64,000 nucleotides of DNA from Stenotrophomonas lacuserhaii (GCF_014836545.1 NZ_JACSQS010000001.1:450495-514494), one strand, 5' to 3'. Counted from the first letter of the stretch, positions 39,779 through 49,008 are shown. Notes: generated by a model not told the origin, from the sequence alone. Made by a program: numbers and translations.

Positions 39779-42700
39779 ATGGCCACTATTTCTCAATTCG
39801 GGGCACACCGCGACATGGTGTCAGAAGGAAAATTCCACGTCGTCGGCATCGGTGCTTCCGCTGGGGGCGTAGAAGCGCTGGAGGGGTTCTTCCGCGGCGT
39901 TCCCAACGACACCTACATGGCATTCGTGGTGGTCACCCACCTGAATCCTTCGCGCAGGACCCAGCTTCCGGAAATCATCGCGCGCTTCACCCCGCTGCCC
40001 GTGGTGCAGGCCGAGGAAGGCATGCCGGTCGAACCCCGCAATGTATACGTGATGCCAGAGGACAGCGTGCTGGGCATCCGCGAAGGCAAGCTGACACTGC
40101 AGGATCTGCACGGCCATCGCGAGCCGAAGCCGGTCGACATCTTCCTGAGCGCGCTGGCCGACGATGCACAGGCGCTTGCGGTGGGCGTGATCCTGTCCGG
40201 TGGCGACGCTGACGGCACGCTGGGTCTGAAGGCCATCCAGGAAAAAGGCGGCATGACGCTGGCCCAGGTCGCGGACGGATTCGGGCCCCAATATGCGGAC
40301 ATGCCCGATTCGGCCATCCAGCTGGGCTTTGTTGATTTTGCATTGCCGGTTGAATCCATGGGGCCGAAGATCGCCGAGTTCGCCGCCAACATCGGCATGC
40401 TCGACCAGGCCATAGCCGGCGCGCGGACGCAGCGCTCCTCGGCCCAGGACGCCGATTCGGTGGCTGAGATCTACATGCTGCTGCGCAGCCAGGTGGGCCA
40501 TGATTTCAGCGGCTACAAGACCCGCACGTTCCTGCGCCGCGTGCACCGGCGCATGCAGGTGCTTGGCCTGCGCGATCTCGGCGCCTACGTGGACGCACTG
40601 CGGAAGGATCCACAGGAGCCGGGGCTGCTGTTCCGTGACCTGTTGATCAATGTCACCAATTTTTTCCGCGACCACGATGCCTTCAAAAGCCTGGAGGACA
40701 ACGTCATCCCGCAGCTTCTGGCCAACCGCGGGCCCGAAGAGACGGTGCGCATCTGGGTACCTGGCTGCGCGACCGGCGAAGAAGTCTATTCGCTGGCGAT
40801 CCTGATGCTGGAGCACATGGCGACGTTGCCGGTTGCCCCGCGCGTGCAACTGTTCGCCACCGATATCGATGATCGCGCGCTGGCCGTTGCACGCGCTGCG
40901 CGTTACCCGCGGCCGCTGTTGAGCGCGGTCAGCCAGGAGCGCCAGCAGCGCTTCTTCGTCTCTGACGGCGAAAGCATGGTAGTGGCCAAGCAGGTGCGCG
41001 AGCTGTGCATCTTCTCGCCCCACAGCGTGATCCGCGATCCTCCTTTCTCGCGCATCGACATGGTGTCCTGCCGCAACCTGCTGATCTATTTCGGCGCGGA
41101 CGTGCAGGCGCAGGTGATCCCCACCTTCCACTATGCGCTGCGCCCGGAAGGCTTCCTGTTCCTGGGTACTGCCGAGAACCTGAGCCAGTTCGATGAACTG
41201 TTCGTGGCCGTGGACAAGCGCAACCGCATCTTCCGGCGACGCAACGGCTCCACGCCGAGCGTGCGGCTGCCGATGTCGCTGATCCTGCCGCGCCAGCAGG
41301 CCGCGACCGACAGCAGTACCCGGCGCCTGCCCGCGGCCGGCTCCATGCGCCACAGTGCCGAATCGCAGGTGCTGGACCGCTATGCCCCGCCCCACGTGGT
41401 GGTGAGCAGCGACGGCGACGTGGTGTACTTCTCCGGTCGCACCGGCAAGTACCTGGAAGTCCCGGCCGGCGCGCCCACCCGGCAGCTGCTCACCCTTGCA
41501 CGGCGGGAACTGCGGCTGGACCTGCGCACGATCTTCCGCGAAGCGGTGGAAAGCGGCCGCAGCGCCCAGCGCAGCGGGCTGGCAATGGAAGTGGACGATG
41601 GCCGGGTGCAACTGGTCAACATGGTCATCGAACCGCTCAACGAGCGCATGGGCAGCGAAGCCCTGTTCCTGGTGCTGTTCGTGGACCAGGGCCCGGCGCT
41701 GACCCGCGAAGAAGCCTCCGAACGCGCGATCGGCCACGGCGGGGACCGCGCCGACCACGCCTCGCAGACCGAGCGCGAGCTGCATGAGACGCGTGACCGC
41801 CTGCAATCGCTGATCGAAGAATACGAAACCGCGCTGGAAGAACTGAAGTCCTCCAACGAGGAGCTGGTGTCGGTCAACGAAGAGATGCAGTCCACCAACG
41901 AAGAGCTCGAGGCCTCCAAGGAAGAGCTGCAGTCGGTCAACGAAGAGCTGCACACCGTAAACTCCGAACTGCACGGCAAGCTGGAGGCGCTGGACCGCGC
42001 CAACAATGACCTGGTCAACCTGTTCCGCGCGACCGAGGTAGCGACCGTGTTCCTGGATGAGCGGCTGGCGATCCGCTCCTTCACTCCGGCGGTCGAGTCC
42101 ATTTTCAACATCCGCAACAGCGACCTCGGGCGGCCGATCACCGATCTGTCGGTACGCGTGGCCTTGCCTGGGTTCGACGTCGACCTGCAGCGGGTGCTGA
42201 AGGAAGAAGTGATGATCGAGCGGCGTGCGTCCTGCGCCGACCGCGGCTGCAGCTACCTGGTGCGCGTGGGTCCGTACGTGGACGCCGCAGAACGTTCCAA
42301 TGGCGTTGTAGTGACCTTCCTGGACGTGACCAGCCTGATGCGTTCGGAAGAGCGCCAGCAGATGCTCATCGCCGAATTGCAGCATCGCACCCGCAACCTG
42401 CTGGGCGTCGTACAGGCCATCGCACTGCGCACCCTGGGCAAAGGCGAGGACGTCGCCGATTTCGGCCAGCGGCTGGCCGCACTGGGACGGGCGCAGAGCC
42501 TGCTGGGCGGTACGCTGGCCGGCGAAGTCGACCTGGGCGAGATGGTCCGCACGGAACTGGCCTCGCTGGGCGTGCCGATGGAGCGCGTCAGGTTGAGCGA
42601 CAACGCGGTCGCGCTGAGCTTCGACATGGCCCAGACGTTCAGCCTGGCTCTGCACGAACTTTCCACCAATGCGACCAAGTACGGGGCGTTCAAGGTGGAC

Positions 42701-42934
42701 GGGGGCCAGCTGCTGGTCGCGTGGGAACTGAAGGAGAATGAAGGCCAGCAGTGGCTGGCGCTGACCTGGAAGGAGACCGGCGTGCCGATCGACCACGCGC
42801 CTTCCCGGACCGGCTTCGGGACCCAGCTGATCGTGCACGCGATGTCGCACACGCTCAACGCTGAAACACGACTGGAGTATGCAAGCGACGGGGTCTTCTG
42901 CAGCATCGAAGTGCCCTACGACCACACACATTGA
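39779..42934 (+). CDS. CheB-CheR-PAS-HWE hybrid sensor histidine kinase
   Basis: The 1051-residue protein has a CheB methylesterase domain at about 18-200, with triad S27, H54 and D145 and no receiver in front. A CheR methyltransferase follows at about 215-490, with SAM loop VPGCATGEEVYSLA and CRNLLIYF. A long coiled coil spans about 660-745, made of repeated SNEEL/SVNEEL units. A PAS domain lies at about 750-865. The C-terminal kinase has LIAELQHRTRNLLG (phosphoacceptor His), ALHELSTNATKYG (N box) and TWKETG, the WxE mark of HWE kinases. A single-domain receiver gene follows 41 bases later. These hybrids link methylation-type adaptation to stress or biofilm signalling; the input is unknown. 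Confidence 0.9.
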   Translation: MATISQFGAHRDMVSEGKFHVVGIGASAGGVEALEGFFRGVPNDTYMAFVVVTHLNPSRRTQLPEIIARFTPLPVVQAEEGMPVEPRNVYVMPEDSVLGIREGKLTLQDLHGHREPKPVDIFLSALADDAQALAVGVILSGGDADGTLGLKAIQEKGGMTLAQVADGFGPQYADMPDSAIQLGFVDFALPVESMGPKIAEFAANIGMLDQAIAGARTQRSSAQDADSVAEIYMLLRSQVGHDFSGYKTRTFLRRVHRRMQVLGLRDLGAYVDALRKDPQEPGLLFRDLLINVTNFFRDHDAFKSLEDNVIPQLLANRGPEETVRIWVPGCATGEEVYSLAILMLEHMATLPVAPRVQLFATDIDDRALAVARAARYPRPLLSAVSQERQQRFFVSDGESMVVAKQVRELCIFSPHSVIRDPPFSRIDMVSCRNLLIYFGADVQAQVIPTFHYALRPEGFLFLGTAENLSQFDELFVAVDKRNRIFRRRNGSTPSVRLPMSLILPRQQAATDSSTRRLPAAGSMRHSAESQVLDRYAPPHVVVSSDGDVVYFSGRTGKYLEVPAGAPTRQLLTLARRELRLDLRTIFREAVESGRSAQRSGLAMEVDDGRVQLVNMVIEPLNERMGSEALFLVLFVDQGPALTREEASERAIGHGGDRADHASQTERELHETRDRLQSLIEEYETALEELKSSNEELVSVNEEMQSTNEELEASKEELQSVNEELHTVNSELHGKLEALDRANNDLVNLFRATEVATVFLDERLAIRSFTPAVESIFNIRNSDLGRPITDLSVRVALPGFDVDLQRVLKEEVMIERRASCADRGCSYLVRVGPYVDAAERSNGVVVTFLDVTSLMRSEERQQMLIAELQHRTRNLLGVVQAIALRTLGKGEDVADFGQRLAALGRAQSLLGGTLAGEVDLGEMVRTELASLGVPMERVRLSDNAVALSFDMAQTFSLALHELSTNATKYGAFKVDGGQLLVAWELKENEGQQWLALTWKETGVPIDHAPSRTGFGTQLIVHAMSHTLNAETRLEYASDGVFCSIEVPYDHTH

Positions 42935-42975
42935 CAGCCATTCGCGGACGGGGGGCCGCCTGGCGGGAGGCTGAG

Positions 42976-43353
42976 ATGAGCAACGATATTCTGGCCGGAT
43001 GCCGGGTGTACGTAGTGGAAGACAACTACCTGCTGGCCCTGAGCGTTTCCGAATTCCTCGAATCGGCAGGCGCCGAGGTACTGGGGGTCACCGGCAAGCT
43101 GGCCGAAGCGCAGCGCTACGTTGCCGAGCACGACGACCGGATCGACGCGGTGCTGCTGGATGTGAACCTGCGCAGCGAGATGTCCTACCCTCTGGCCGAC
43201 CAGCTGGTCGCGCTGGACATCCCGTTCCTGTTCACCACCGGCTACGATGCCGCAGCCATCGATGCACGCTTCGGCGACCACCCGGTGTGCAGCAAGCCGT
43301 TCGTTCCGGCCACCCTGTGGGAGATGGTCAGCGCGATCTGCACCCGGCACTGA
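42976..43353 (+). CDS. Single-domain response regulator
   Basis: The 125-residue protein is a stand-alone receiver. The acidic pocket is E15/D16 (VVEDN), the phosphoacceptor is D62 (VLLDVNLRSE), and the conserved Lys is K107 (CSKPF). The conserved Thr/Ser position lies in LFTTGYD. Such receivers are typical partners of HWE kinases. ATG at 42976 follows GGGAGG. There is no output domain, so it probably acts by protein contact or as a phosphate sink. Confidence 0.92.
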   Translation: MSNDILAGCRVYVVEDNYLLALSVSEFLESAGAEVLGVTGKLAEAQRYVAEHDDRIDAVLLDVNLRSEMSYPLADQLVALDIPFLFTTGYDAAAIDARFGDHPVCSKPFVPATLWEMVSAICTRH

Positions 43354-43429
43354 GCCGGGCGCGGGTCGCGCCGACGTGGTCTCGACGCCACTGCGTGCAC
43401 CATGGACCGTCCCGACCACAGGTAATGCG

Positions 43430-45025
43430 ATGGCACCGCATTCGACGGCGATCTATCAACTTGACGTTTCCCTGTTCCGTGATGGCTGCGGGAGGGGCTG
43501 GGGCACTTTGTCCGGTGTCGTCGAGAAGCTCGACTACCTGCAATGGCTGGGCATCACCCACCTGTGGCTGTTGCCGACCTACCGCAATGGGGGCCGCGAC
43601 GGTGGCTACGATGTGATCGACCACTGCGCGATCGATCCGCGAATCGGCGATTTCGACAGTTTCGATCTCCTGATCCGGGAAGCCACGCGGCGTGGCATCA
43701 GGGTGATCGTGGAGCTGGTCATGCAGCACACCTCCGACCAGCATCCCTGGTTCCTGCAGGCGCGCAGCGGCGACGCGCGGATGGCAGCGCGGTATATCTG
43801 GGCGGACTCGCCGCCGGAGCAAGGGCCGGACCCCATGTTTCCCCCGATCGAAGCGTCGGTGTGGAGCTGGGACGCGGATGCCGCGCGGTTCTACCAGCAT
43901 CGGTTCTACCGGCATGAACCCGATCTGGAGCTGGCCAATGCCGAGGTGCGCGAAGAGATGGGACGCATCATCGCCTTCTGGCTGGACAAAGGCGTGGCAG
44001 GTTTCCGCGTCGACGCGGTGCCCTACATGGTGGAACGCGCGGCCCTCGCCGACCCGCGCGACGAAGGCCGCTGGCTGCTGGAGCTGATGCGCGGACAGGC
44101 GGCCGCGCACCACGATGCGCCCATCCTCATCGGCGAAGCCGACGTGGAGGCGGGTGAGTATGGGCAGTACCTGGACCACGGACGGCGCCTGTCCCATCTG
44201 CTTGATTTCCACCTCAACAACCATCTGTTCCTGGCGTTCGCGCTGGAGGACGCCAGCCAGATCACCTCGACCCTGGCCGAGTACAACGCCGATGCGCCGG
44301 CACGTTCGCGGCTGGCGTGGTTGCGCAACAACGACGAACTGGACCTGGAGCAGCTGAGTCCCGAAGAACGCGCCTGCGTGATGGCCCGGTTTGCACCCGA
44401 ACCGGGCATGCGTGTCTACGAGCGCGGCATCCGGCGCCGGCTGGCCCCGATGTTCGATCACGACGTGGACGCACTGGCGATGGCCCACGCCGTGCTGCTT
44501 TCGCTGGGCCAGGTGCCGGTGCTGCGCTATGGCGATGAGATCGGCCTGGGCGATGACCTGCGCCTTCCCGAGCGCGATGCCGTGCGCGTGCCGATGCAGT
44601 GGGCCCCTGGCCCGCGGGCCGGCTTCAGCGATGGCCCCGCACCGCCCTGGCGCGCTGCGCTGTCCAGTCATGACCGCGGCCTGGCCAGCGATGCGGTCAA
44701 TGTGCAGGCGCAACGCGACGACCCGGATTCGCTGCTTGGTCGCGTGCGTGAACTGCTGCAGGCGCGCCGTTCGCTGCCATGGCTGGAACAGGACGCCGAA
44801 GCGCTGCCCGGCCTGCCGCGTTCCATCCTCGGGCTGCGCTTCCGCAGCGGCGACAGTGCCTTGCTGACCCTGGTCAACGTGGGTCGCACGCCCCATCGCC
44901 TGCACCTGGCCGAGGCAACCGACGCGCGCCCAGTGGTCCTGCGCGGCGCGGATGTCGAGGAGCAGACCGTGGTGCTGGCCGGCTACGGCTACGCCTGGCT
45001 GCTGGTGGACAGCGGCGGGAGCTGA
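43430..45025 (+). CDS. GH13 alpha-amylase family enzyme (trehalose synthase-like)
   Basis: The 531-residue barrel enzyme has the GH13 catalytic set: nucleophile D195 (GFRVDAVPY), acid/base E236 (LIGEADV), and the third acid D302 (WLRNNDE). Overall it resembles trehalose synthase or alpha-glucosidase. Region I is altered: E95 and Q99 (VELVMQHTSDQHPWF) replace the usual Asp and Asn. The ATG at 43430 is chosen because upstream in-frame sequence is not protein-like. No signal peptide, so it is cytosolic. Its 3' end overlaps the convergent LLM gene by 37 bases. Confidence 0.88.
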   Translation: MAPHSTAIYQLDVSLFRDGCGRGWGTLSGVVEKLDYLQWLGITHLWLLPTYRNGGRDGGYDVIDHCAIDPRIGDFDSFDLLIREATRRGIRVIVELVMQHTSDQHPWFLQARSGDARMAARYIWADSPPEQGPDPMFPPIEASVWSWDADAARFYQHRFYRHEPDLELANAEVREEMGRIIAFWLDKGVAGFRVDAVPYMVERAALADPRDEGRWLLELMRGQAAAHHDAPILIGEADVEAGEYGQYLDHGRRLSHLLDFHLNNHLFLAFALEDASQITSTLAEYNADAPARSRLAWLRNNDELDLEQLSPEERACVMARFAPEPGMRVYERGIRRRLAPMFDHDVDALAMAHAVLLSLGQVPVLRYGDEIGLGDDLRLPERDAVRVPMQWAPGPRAGFSDGPAPPWRAALSSHDRGLASDAVNVQAQRDDPDSLLGRVRELLQARRSLPWLEQDAEALPGLPRSILGLRFRSGDSALLTLVNVGRTPHRLHLAEATDARPVVLRGADVEEQTVVLAGYGYAWLLVDSGGS

Positions 45026-46002
45026 AGGGCAGGCAGCACCTGGGTCGCGAAGTCGTCGATGAAACGTTCCTGTTCGAGGTTGACGTTGTGCAGGTACAAG
45101 CGCTGGAAACCCATGTCCAGGTAGCCCTGCAAGGCCTCACGATGCACGCCGGGATCGTGGGAGACGATCACCCGCTCGGTGAGCCGTTCATCGCTCACCT
45201 GCTGGCCGAGCTGTTCATAGGCTTCCGGCTGGCTGAGCTGTTCACTCTGTTCGGCGCTCAGCACGTTCTGGCGCCACTGCTCGCGCGCCCCGGCGAGCGC
45301 GGCGTCATAGCTGCGCGCATAGGAAAGCTTGACCTGCAGGTACAACGGTTTGCCCGCGCCGCCTCCTGCTTCGAAGGCGCGCACTACCGCGCGCAGCTCG
45401 TCCATCGGCATGCTGGTGGTGATCAGCCCATCGGCCCAGCCGCCCAGCCAGTGGGCGGTTTCCGGGGTCAGCGCAGCGCCCAGCAAGGGGATCGGGGTGG
45501 CAGGCCGGCTGTACAGTCGCGCCTCGCGCACGTGCACGCCCTCTTCGCCATCGAAGCAGACCTTGTCGCCGGCCCAAAGGCGGCGGATCACCTCTGCGGA
45601 CGCGCGCAGGCGCGCGTTGCGGATGGCCTTGCTCGGCCAGGGCTGCCCGGTGATCGCCTCGTTCAGGGCCTCCCCGCTGCCCACTGCCAGCCACACCAGG
45701 GTGGGCGCGAACTGTTCCAGCGTCGCCACCGCCTGTGCCACCACGGCGGGATGGTAGCGCCCGGACGGGCACGTCACCATGCCCAACGATACCGGCACCT
45801 GGCCGAGCAGCGCCCCGGCCCATGCCCAAGCCTGGCCGGACTGACCCTGGCGGCGCGACCAGGGATGGAAATGATCCGAGCACATCACCGCACCGAACCC
45901 ACTGTCCACCGCGCGCCCTGCAAGGGCCAGCAGGCTGGCGGGGGCGAACTGCTCATGCGAGGCATGGAATCCAATCACGGCGCGCTCCTGTACGTTTGAC
46001 AC
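44989..46002 (-). CDS. LLM-class FMN-dependent oxidoreductase (TIGR03885-like)
   Basis: The 337-residue protein is of the luciferase-like (bacterial luciferase/F420-type) TIM barrel class, with MCSDHFHPWSRRQGQSGQAW, WLAVGSGEALNE and WADGLITTSM typical. It matches the non-F420 family found beside trehalose-synthase-like amylases, as here, where the two 3' ends overlap by 37 bases. Its redox substrate is not known. The start at 46002 is 32 bases from the divergent sensory-rhodopsin-transducer homologue. Confidence 0.85.
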   Translation of the reverse strand: MSNVQERAVIGFHASHEQFAPASLLALAGRAVDSGFGAVMCSDHFHPWSRRQGQSGQAWAWAGALLGQVPVSLGMVTCPSGRYHPAVVAQAVATLEQFAPTLVWLAVGSGEALNEAITGQPWPSKAIRNARLRASAEVIRRLWAGDKVCFDGEEGVHVREARLYSRPATPIPLLGAALTPETAHWLGGWADGLITTSMPMDELRAVVRAFEAGGGAGKPLYLQVKLSYARSYDAALAGAREQWRQNVLSAEQSEQLSQPEAYEQLGQQVSDERLTERVIVSHDPGVHREALQGYLDMGFQRLYLHNVNLEQERFIDDFATQVLPALQLPPLSTSSQA

Positions 46003-46034
46003 GATTGCAACAGGGCACGATTTAAAACCGCGTC

Positions 46035-46418
46035 ATGAACATGCCAAAAGAATGCATCGGCCATCGCCGCTGGGCGATCGCCGAAGGGTACATCCCGGGC
46101 TGGAGCAACGGCCCACAGCCGGCGCTGGAAAGTCACGAAACCTGCTGCATCCTCAATACCTGTGAACGACCTGCACAGGTCGAACTGTGGTTGTACTTCG
46201 AGGACCGCGAACCGGCGGGGCCGTATCGCGTCGAGGTGCCGGCGCAACGCACGCGCCATGTCCGCTTCAACGACCTGGACGATCCGATGCAGGTGCCGCG
46301 CGAAACGCCGTTCGCCACCCTCATCCACTCCAGCGAACCGATCATCGTGCAGCACACGCGGCTGGATTCGCGGCAGGCGGAAAATGCGCTGATGACGACC
46401 ATCGCTCACCCGCTGTGA
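46035..46418 (+). CDS. Sensory rhodopsin transducer (ASRT) family protein
   Basis: The 127-residue beta-sandwich protein closely follows the soluble transducer of Anabaena sensory rhodopsin. It has WAIAEGYIPGWSNGPQP, SHETCCILN, EPAGPYRVEVPAQRTRHVRF, and PIIVQHTRLDSRQAENALMT near the end. The family is widespread in bacteria that lack rhodopsins and may bind carbohydrate or DNA. No rhodopsin gene is in this window. Its neighbours are stress and carbohydrate genes. Confidence 0.9.
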   Translation: MNMPKECIGHRRWAIAEGYIPGWSNGPQPALESHETCCILNTCERPAQVELWLYFEDREPAGPYRVEVPAQRTRHVRFNDLDDPMQVPRETPFATLIHSSEPIIVQHTRLDSRQAENALMTTIAHPL

Positions 46419-46501
46419 CACCGCACTGACACCGCATCGGCAGGTCATTTACGGGCGAGCGCGCAGCATCGGTATCTCCTTTCACCGCACTGGAGAACGC
46501 G

Positions 46502-47368
46502 ATGTCCCTCCCCGACTACCCACGCCCCCCTTTCAAGCCGCAGCAGCAGGGTTTCCCCGGCAAAACCGGACCGATGGAACCCACCCCGGACCACGGCGAG
46601 ACCACCTACCAGGGCCATGGCCTGCTCGCCGGCAAGCGGGCCTTGATCACCGGTGGCGACAGTGGCATCGGCGCGGCGGTGGCCATCGCCTTTGCCCGCG
46701 AAGGGGCGGACGTGGCCATCGCCTACCTTCCCGACGAACAGGCCGATGCCGAACGCATCGGCGCGCTGATCGAAGAGGCGGGGCGCAAGGCGCTGCTCGC
46801 ACCGTGTGACATCAGTGACCCTGCCCAGGCCGAGCAGCTTGTGGACCGGGTGGTCAAGGAGCTCGGCGGACTGGACGTGCTGGTCAACAACGCCGCGTAC
46901 CAGCGCTATTTCGAGAGCTTCGACGAGATCACCCTGGAGGAATGGAAGCGCACCTTCGATACCAACGTGCACGCAGTGTTCAACCTGGTGCGACTCGCGG
47001 TGCCGCATCTGCAGAACGGGGGCAACGTCATCAACACCGCCTCGGTGAACTCCAAGAAACCGACCCCGAACATCCTTCCCTACTCTGCCACCAAGGGCGC
47101 GGTGGCCAATCTCACGATCGGGCTGGCCGGCCTGCTCGCGGACAAGCAGATCCGCGTCAATGCGGTGCTGCCCGGTCCGATCTGGACGCCCTTCATCCCT
47201 GCCGGCATGGCGGCCGAGGAAGTCGAGAGCTTCGGCTCGCAGACGCCATTCGGCCGGCCGGGCCAGCCGGCTGAACTGGCCTCGGCCTATGTGATGCTGG
47301 CCTGCGACGGTGCCAGCTACACCTCCGGCGCGCTGCTCACCGTGTCCGGCGGCGCCGTGACACTGTGA
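46502..47368 (+). CDS. SDR-family oxidoreductase (YghA/GsiB-39-like)
   Basis: The 288-residue SDR has the extended N-terminus of the general-stress SDR group (YPRPPFKPQQQGFPGKTG, then MEPTPDHGETTYQGHGLL). TGGDSGIGAAVA is at about 56-67, NNAAYQ in the middle, and the active site is NTASVNSKKPTPNILPYSAT with YSATK. ATG at 46502 follows GGAGAACGCG. Members are stress-induced and act on an unknown carbonyl. The TGA overlaps the next gene's ATG (TGATG). Confidence 0.9.
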   Translation: MSLPDYPRPPFKPQQQGFPGKTGPMEPTPDHGETTYQGHGLLAGKRALITGGDSGIGAAVAIAFAREGADVAIAYLPDEQADAERIGALIEEAGRKALLAPCDISDPAQAEQLVDRVVKELGGLDVLVNNAAYQRYFESFDEITLEEWKRTFDTNVHAVFNLVRLAVPHLQNGGNVINTASVNSKKPTPNILPYSATKGAVANLTIGLAGLLADKQIRVNAVLPGPIWTPFIPAGMAAEEVESFGSQTPFGRPGQPAELASAYVMLACDGASYTSGALLTVSGGAVTL

Positions 47369-47928
47369 TGGAGCGTTGGCACGCGCTTCGCTCCGCGTTG
47401 CCAACCTGGCTGGACGAATGGCTGGACGTGGTCGTCCCGGTCAGCGAGTTGCTGCTGATCGGGACGTGTGCGTGGCTGCTGGTGCGCTTCGTCGCGATGA
47501 CTGCGCGCACGATGGCCAGCCGATACGAGTTCCCGCCCGCGTATGCCGTCGGCGCGCGTCGTATCGCTGCCACGCTGGTCTATGCGGCCGCCCTGCTGCT
47601 GGCGCTGGAGCGGCTGGACGTCTCCGCACGCGTGTTGTGGAGTGCGTTGACCGGCTTCGCCGCCGTGGGGGCGGTCGCGTTTTTTGCCGCGTGGAGCGTC
47701 CTGTCCAACATCTTCTGTTCGTTCCTGATCTTCGCGACCAAGCCGTTCCGGCTGTATGACCAGATCGAGGTCATCGACAGCCCGGACAAACCCGGGATAC
47801 GTGGACGCGTGGTCGACATCAATCTCATCTACACCACCCTGCAGGACAGCAACCCGGCATCGCAGAACTGCCTGTTGAAGGTGCCCAATTCGCTGTTCTT
47901 CCAGCGCATGATGCGGCTCTGGCATTGA
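47368..47928 (+). CDS. Short MscS-family mechanosensitive channel-like protein
   Basis: The 186-residue protein has three predicted membrane helices. The third is the MscS pore helix plus the start of the beta domain: LTGFAAVGAVAFFAAWSVLS, then FLIFATKPFRLYDQIEVID and GRVVDINLIYTTL. It ends soon after the beta domain, so the MscS C-terminal vestibule is missing. A truncated but probably functional family variant is likely, as no frameshift is visible. It is coupled to the upstream SDR. It may take part in osmotic stress. Confidence 0.82.
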   Translation: MERWHALRSALPTWLDEWLDVVVPVSELLLIGTCAWLLVRFVAMTARTMASRYEFPPAYAVGARRIAATLVYAAALLLALERLDVSARVLWSALTGFAAVGAVAFFAAWSVLSNIFCSFLIFATKPFRLYDQIEVIDSPDKPGIRGRVVDINLIYTTLQDSNPASQNCLLKVPNSLFFQRMMRLWH

Positions 47929-47958
47929 GTCCGCGCCGCCAGGACATCGAGGAACTCC

Positions 47959-48153
47959 ATGACCCCGCTCGACAAGCCACTGCGCCGTGAACTGCAGGTC
48001 GGTGCCGATGCGTTCACCCTCACCATCGACCCGGATGGCCTGAAACTGGTGCGCAAGGGGAAACGCAACGGCATCGTGCTGCGCTGGGAGGAGCTGGTCA
48101 ACGGTGATGCCGCGCTGGCCAAGGCCCTGCAGGCATCGCTGCAGACGCAGTGA
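47959..48153 (+). CDS. Small hypothetical protein (64 aa)
   Basis: The ATG follows GAGGAACTCC and the frame is short but well-formed, with alternating beta-strand-like residues (LQVGADAFTLTIDPDGLKLV) and a final helix. It lies 30 bases after the MscS-like gene on the same strand. No family is recognised. It may be the last gene of the SDR-channel unit. Confidence 0.65.
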   Translation: MTPLDKPLRRELQVGADAFTLTIDPDGLKLVRKGKRNGIVLRWEELVNGDAALAKALQASLQTQ

Positions 48154-48186
48154 CCGCTGCGGAGCCCGCGTGCTGCACAGCCAGGC

Positions 48187-49008
48187 TCAGCGCCCCTTTT
48201 CCGTCGTGCCGCGCGAGGTGGCATTCTCCCCCGCAGGCTGCGGCATCAGTTGGCCGGAGGGCGCGCCGTGCTGTGCGTGGCGGTGGCCGGAAGGGTCTTC
48301 GATCTGGACGACCTGGCCGCGCTGCCAGGCATCGGCACCTGGATCGATCGGCGGCGAGGGAATATCGGCGCGCGCCGCCCTGCGCTCTCCGCTGTCGATG
48401 CCGATCCGCTGATCACGCGCCGCCAGCATGGCCTGGTCGATCTGGCCGTCAGCGGTAAACCCCATCATCAGCTGGGGCATGCCCCGCGGCAGGTCCTTGT
48501 CCAGGTCGGTATGCCAGGTGTGCCAGGTCTTGCCATAGGTGCCTACGAGTTTCTCCATCAGCGCATGCTCGGCCGGGGCGGGGATGCCGGGCGCCACCAG
48601 CTGGCCCGATTTCACTTCGTGCACGTGGCTGTGCCAGAGTTTCTTCTCCGGCTCGGGCAGGCTGCCGAACAACGCCGCGCTGATGATGTACTCCACGCCC
48701 ATCAACTTGGCGTCGCGGACATTGCCATCGTAGATGGTGCACTGGATGACGTCCTCGTTGAGGATGCTGCAGTAATGGTGCGCTTCCATCTGCCCTGCCG
48801 GGTGCCCATTGTAGAAATGAAAACCGTCGAGGTAGGCGTTTATCGCTTCGATCGGCGGGCGGTCCTGCAGCAGCGCCGCACCCGCGTCCAGTGCCTTGGT
48901 GGTCGGCGCCGCCTCGGCCCCGGGCGCCTGCACGCTGGAGGAGGTGGTGCCCCCACCGCAGGCGGCCAGCGCGAGCACGGCAGTAGCGTTGAGGAAAGCA
49001 ATGCGCAT
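48187..49008 (-). CDS. OBAP/DUF1264-family lipoprotein
   Basis: The 273-residue protein begins with a lipoprotein signal (FLNATAVLALAACGGG, lipid Cys C17) and a disordered Ala/Pro/Thr linker. It continues with INAYLDGFHFYNGHPAGQ, MEAHHYCSILNEDVIQC and KKLWHSHVHEVKSGQL, the conserved blocks of oil-body-associated proteins (DUF1264). The last 80 residues are low-complexity and His/Gln-rich. Bacterial members have unknown function. It is separated by 41 bases from the ligD stop and may be the last gene of that unit. Confidence 0.85.
   Translation of the reverse strand: MRIAFLNATAVLALAACGGGTTSSSVQAPGAEAAPTTKALDAGAALLQDRPPIEAINAYLDGFHFYNGHPAGQMEAHHYCSILNEDVIQCTIYDGNVRDAKLMGVEYIISAALFGSLPEPEKKLWHSHVHEVKSGQLVAPGIPAPAEHALMEKLVGTYGKTWHTWHTDLDKDLPRGMPQLMMGFTADGQIDQAMLAARDQRIGIDSGERRAARADIPSPPIDPGADAWQRGQVVQIEDPSGHRHAQHGAPSGQLMPQPAGENATSRGTTEKGR

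Noticed and set aside
41843..41990. Short repeated units that look like a tandem repeat or array
   Set aside because: They are codons for the SNEEL/SVNEEL heptad repeats of the coiled coil in the hybrid kinase, not a DNA repeat element.
39821..42931. A 1036-codon open frame on the minus strand
   Set aside because: It lies entirely opposite the CheB-CheR-HWE kinase gene. The sequence is His/Gln/Arg-rich with no domains. Long antisense frames are expected in high-GC coding DNA.
43328..44905. A 525-codon minus-strand frame opposite the GH13 gene
   Set aside because: It is antisense to a complete GH13 enzyme with all three catalytic acids and has no domain of its own.
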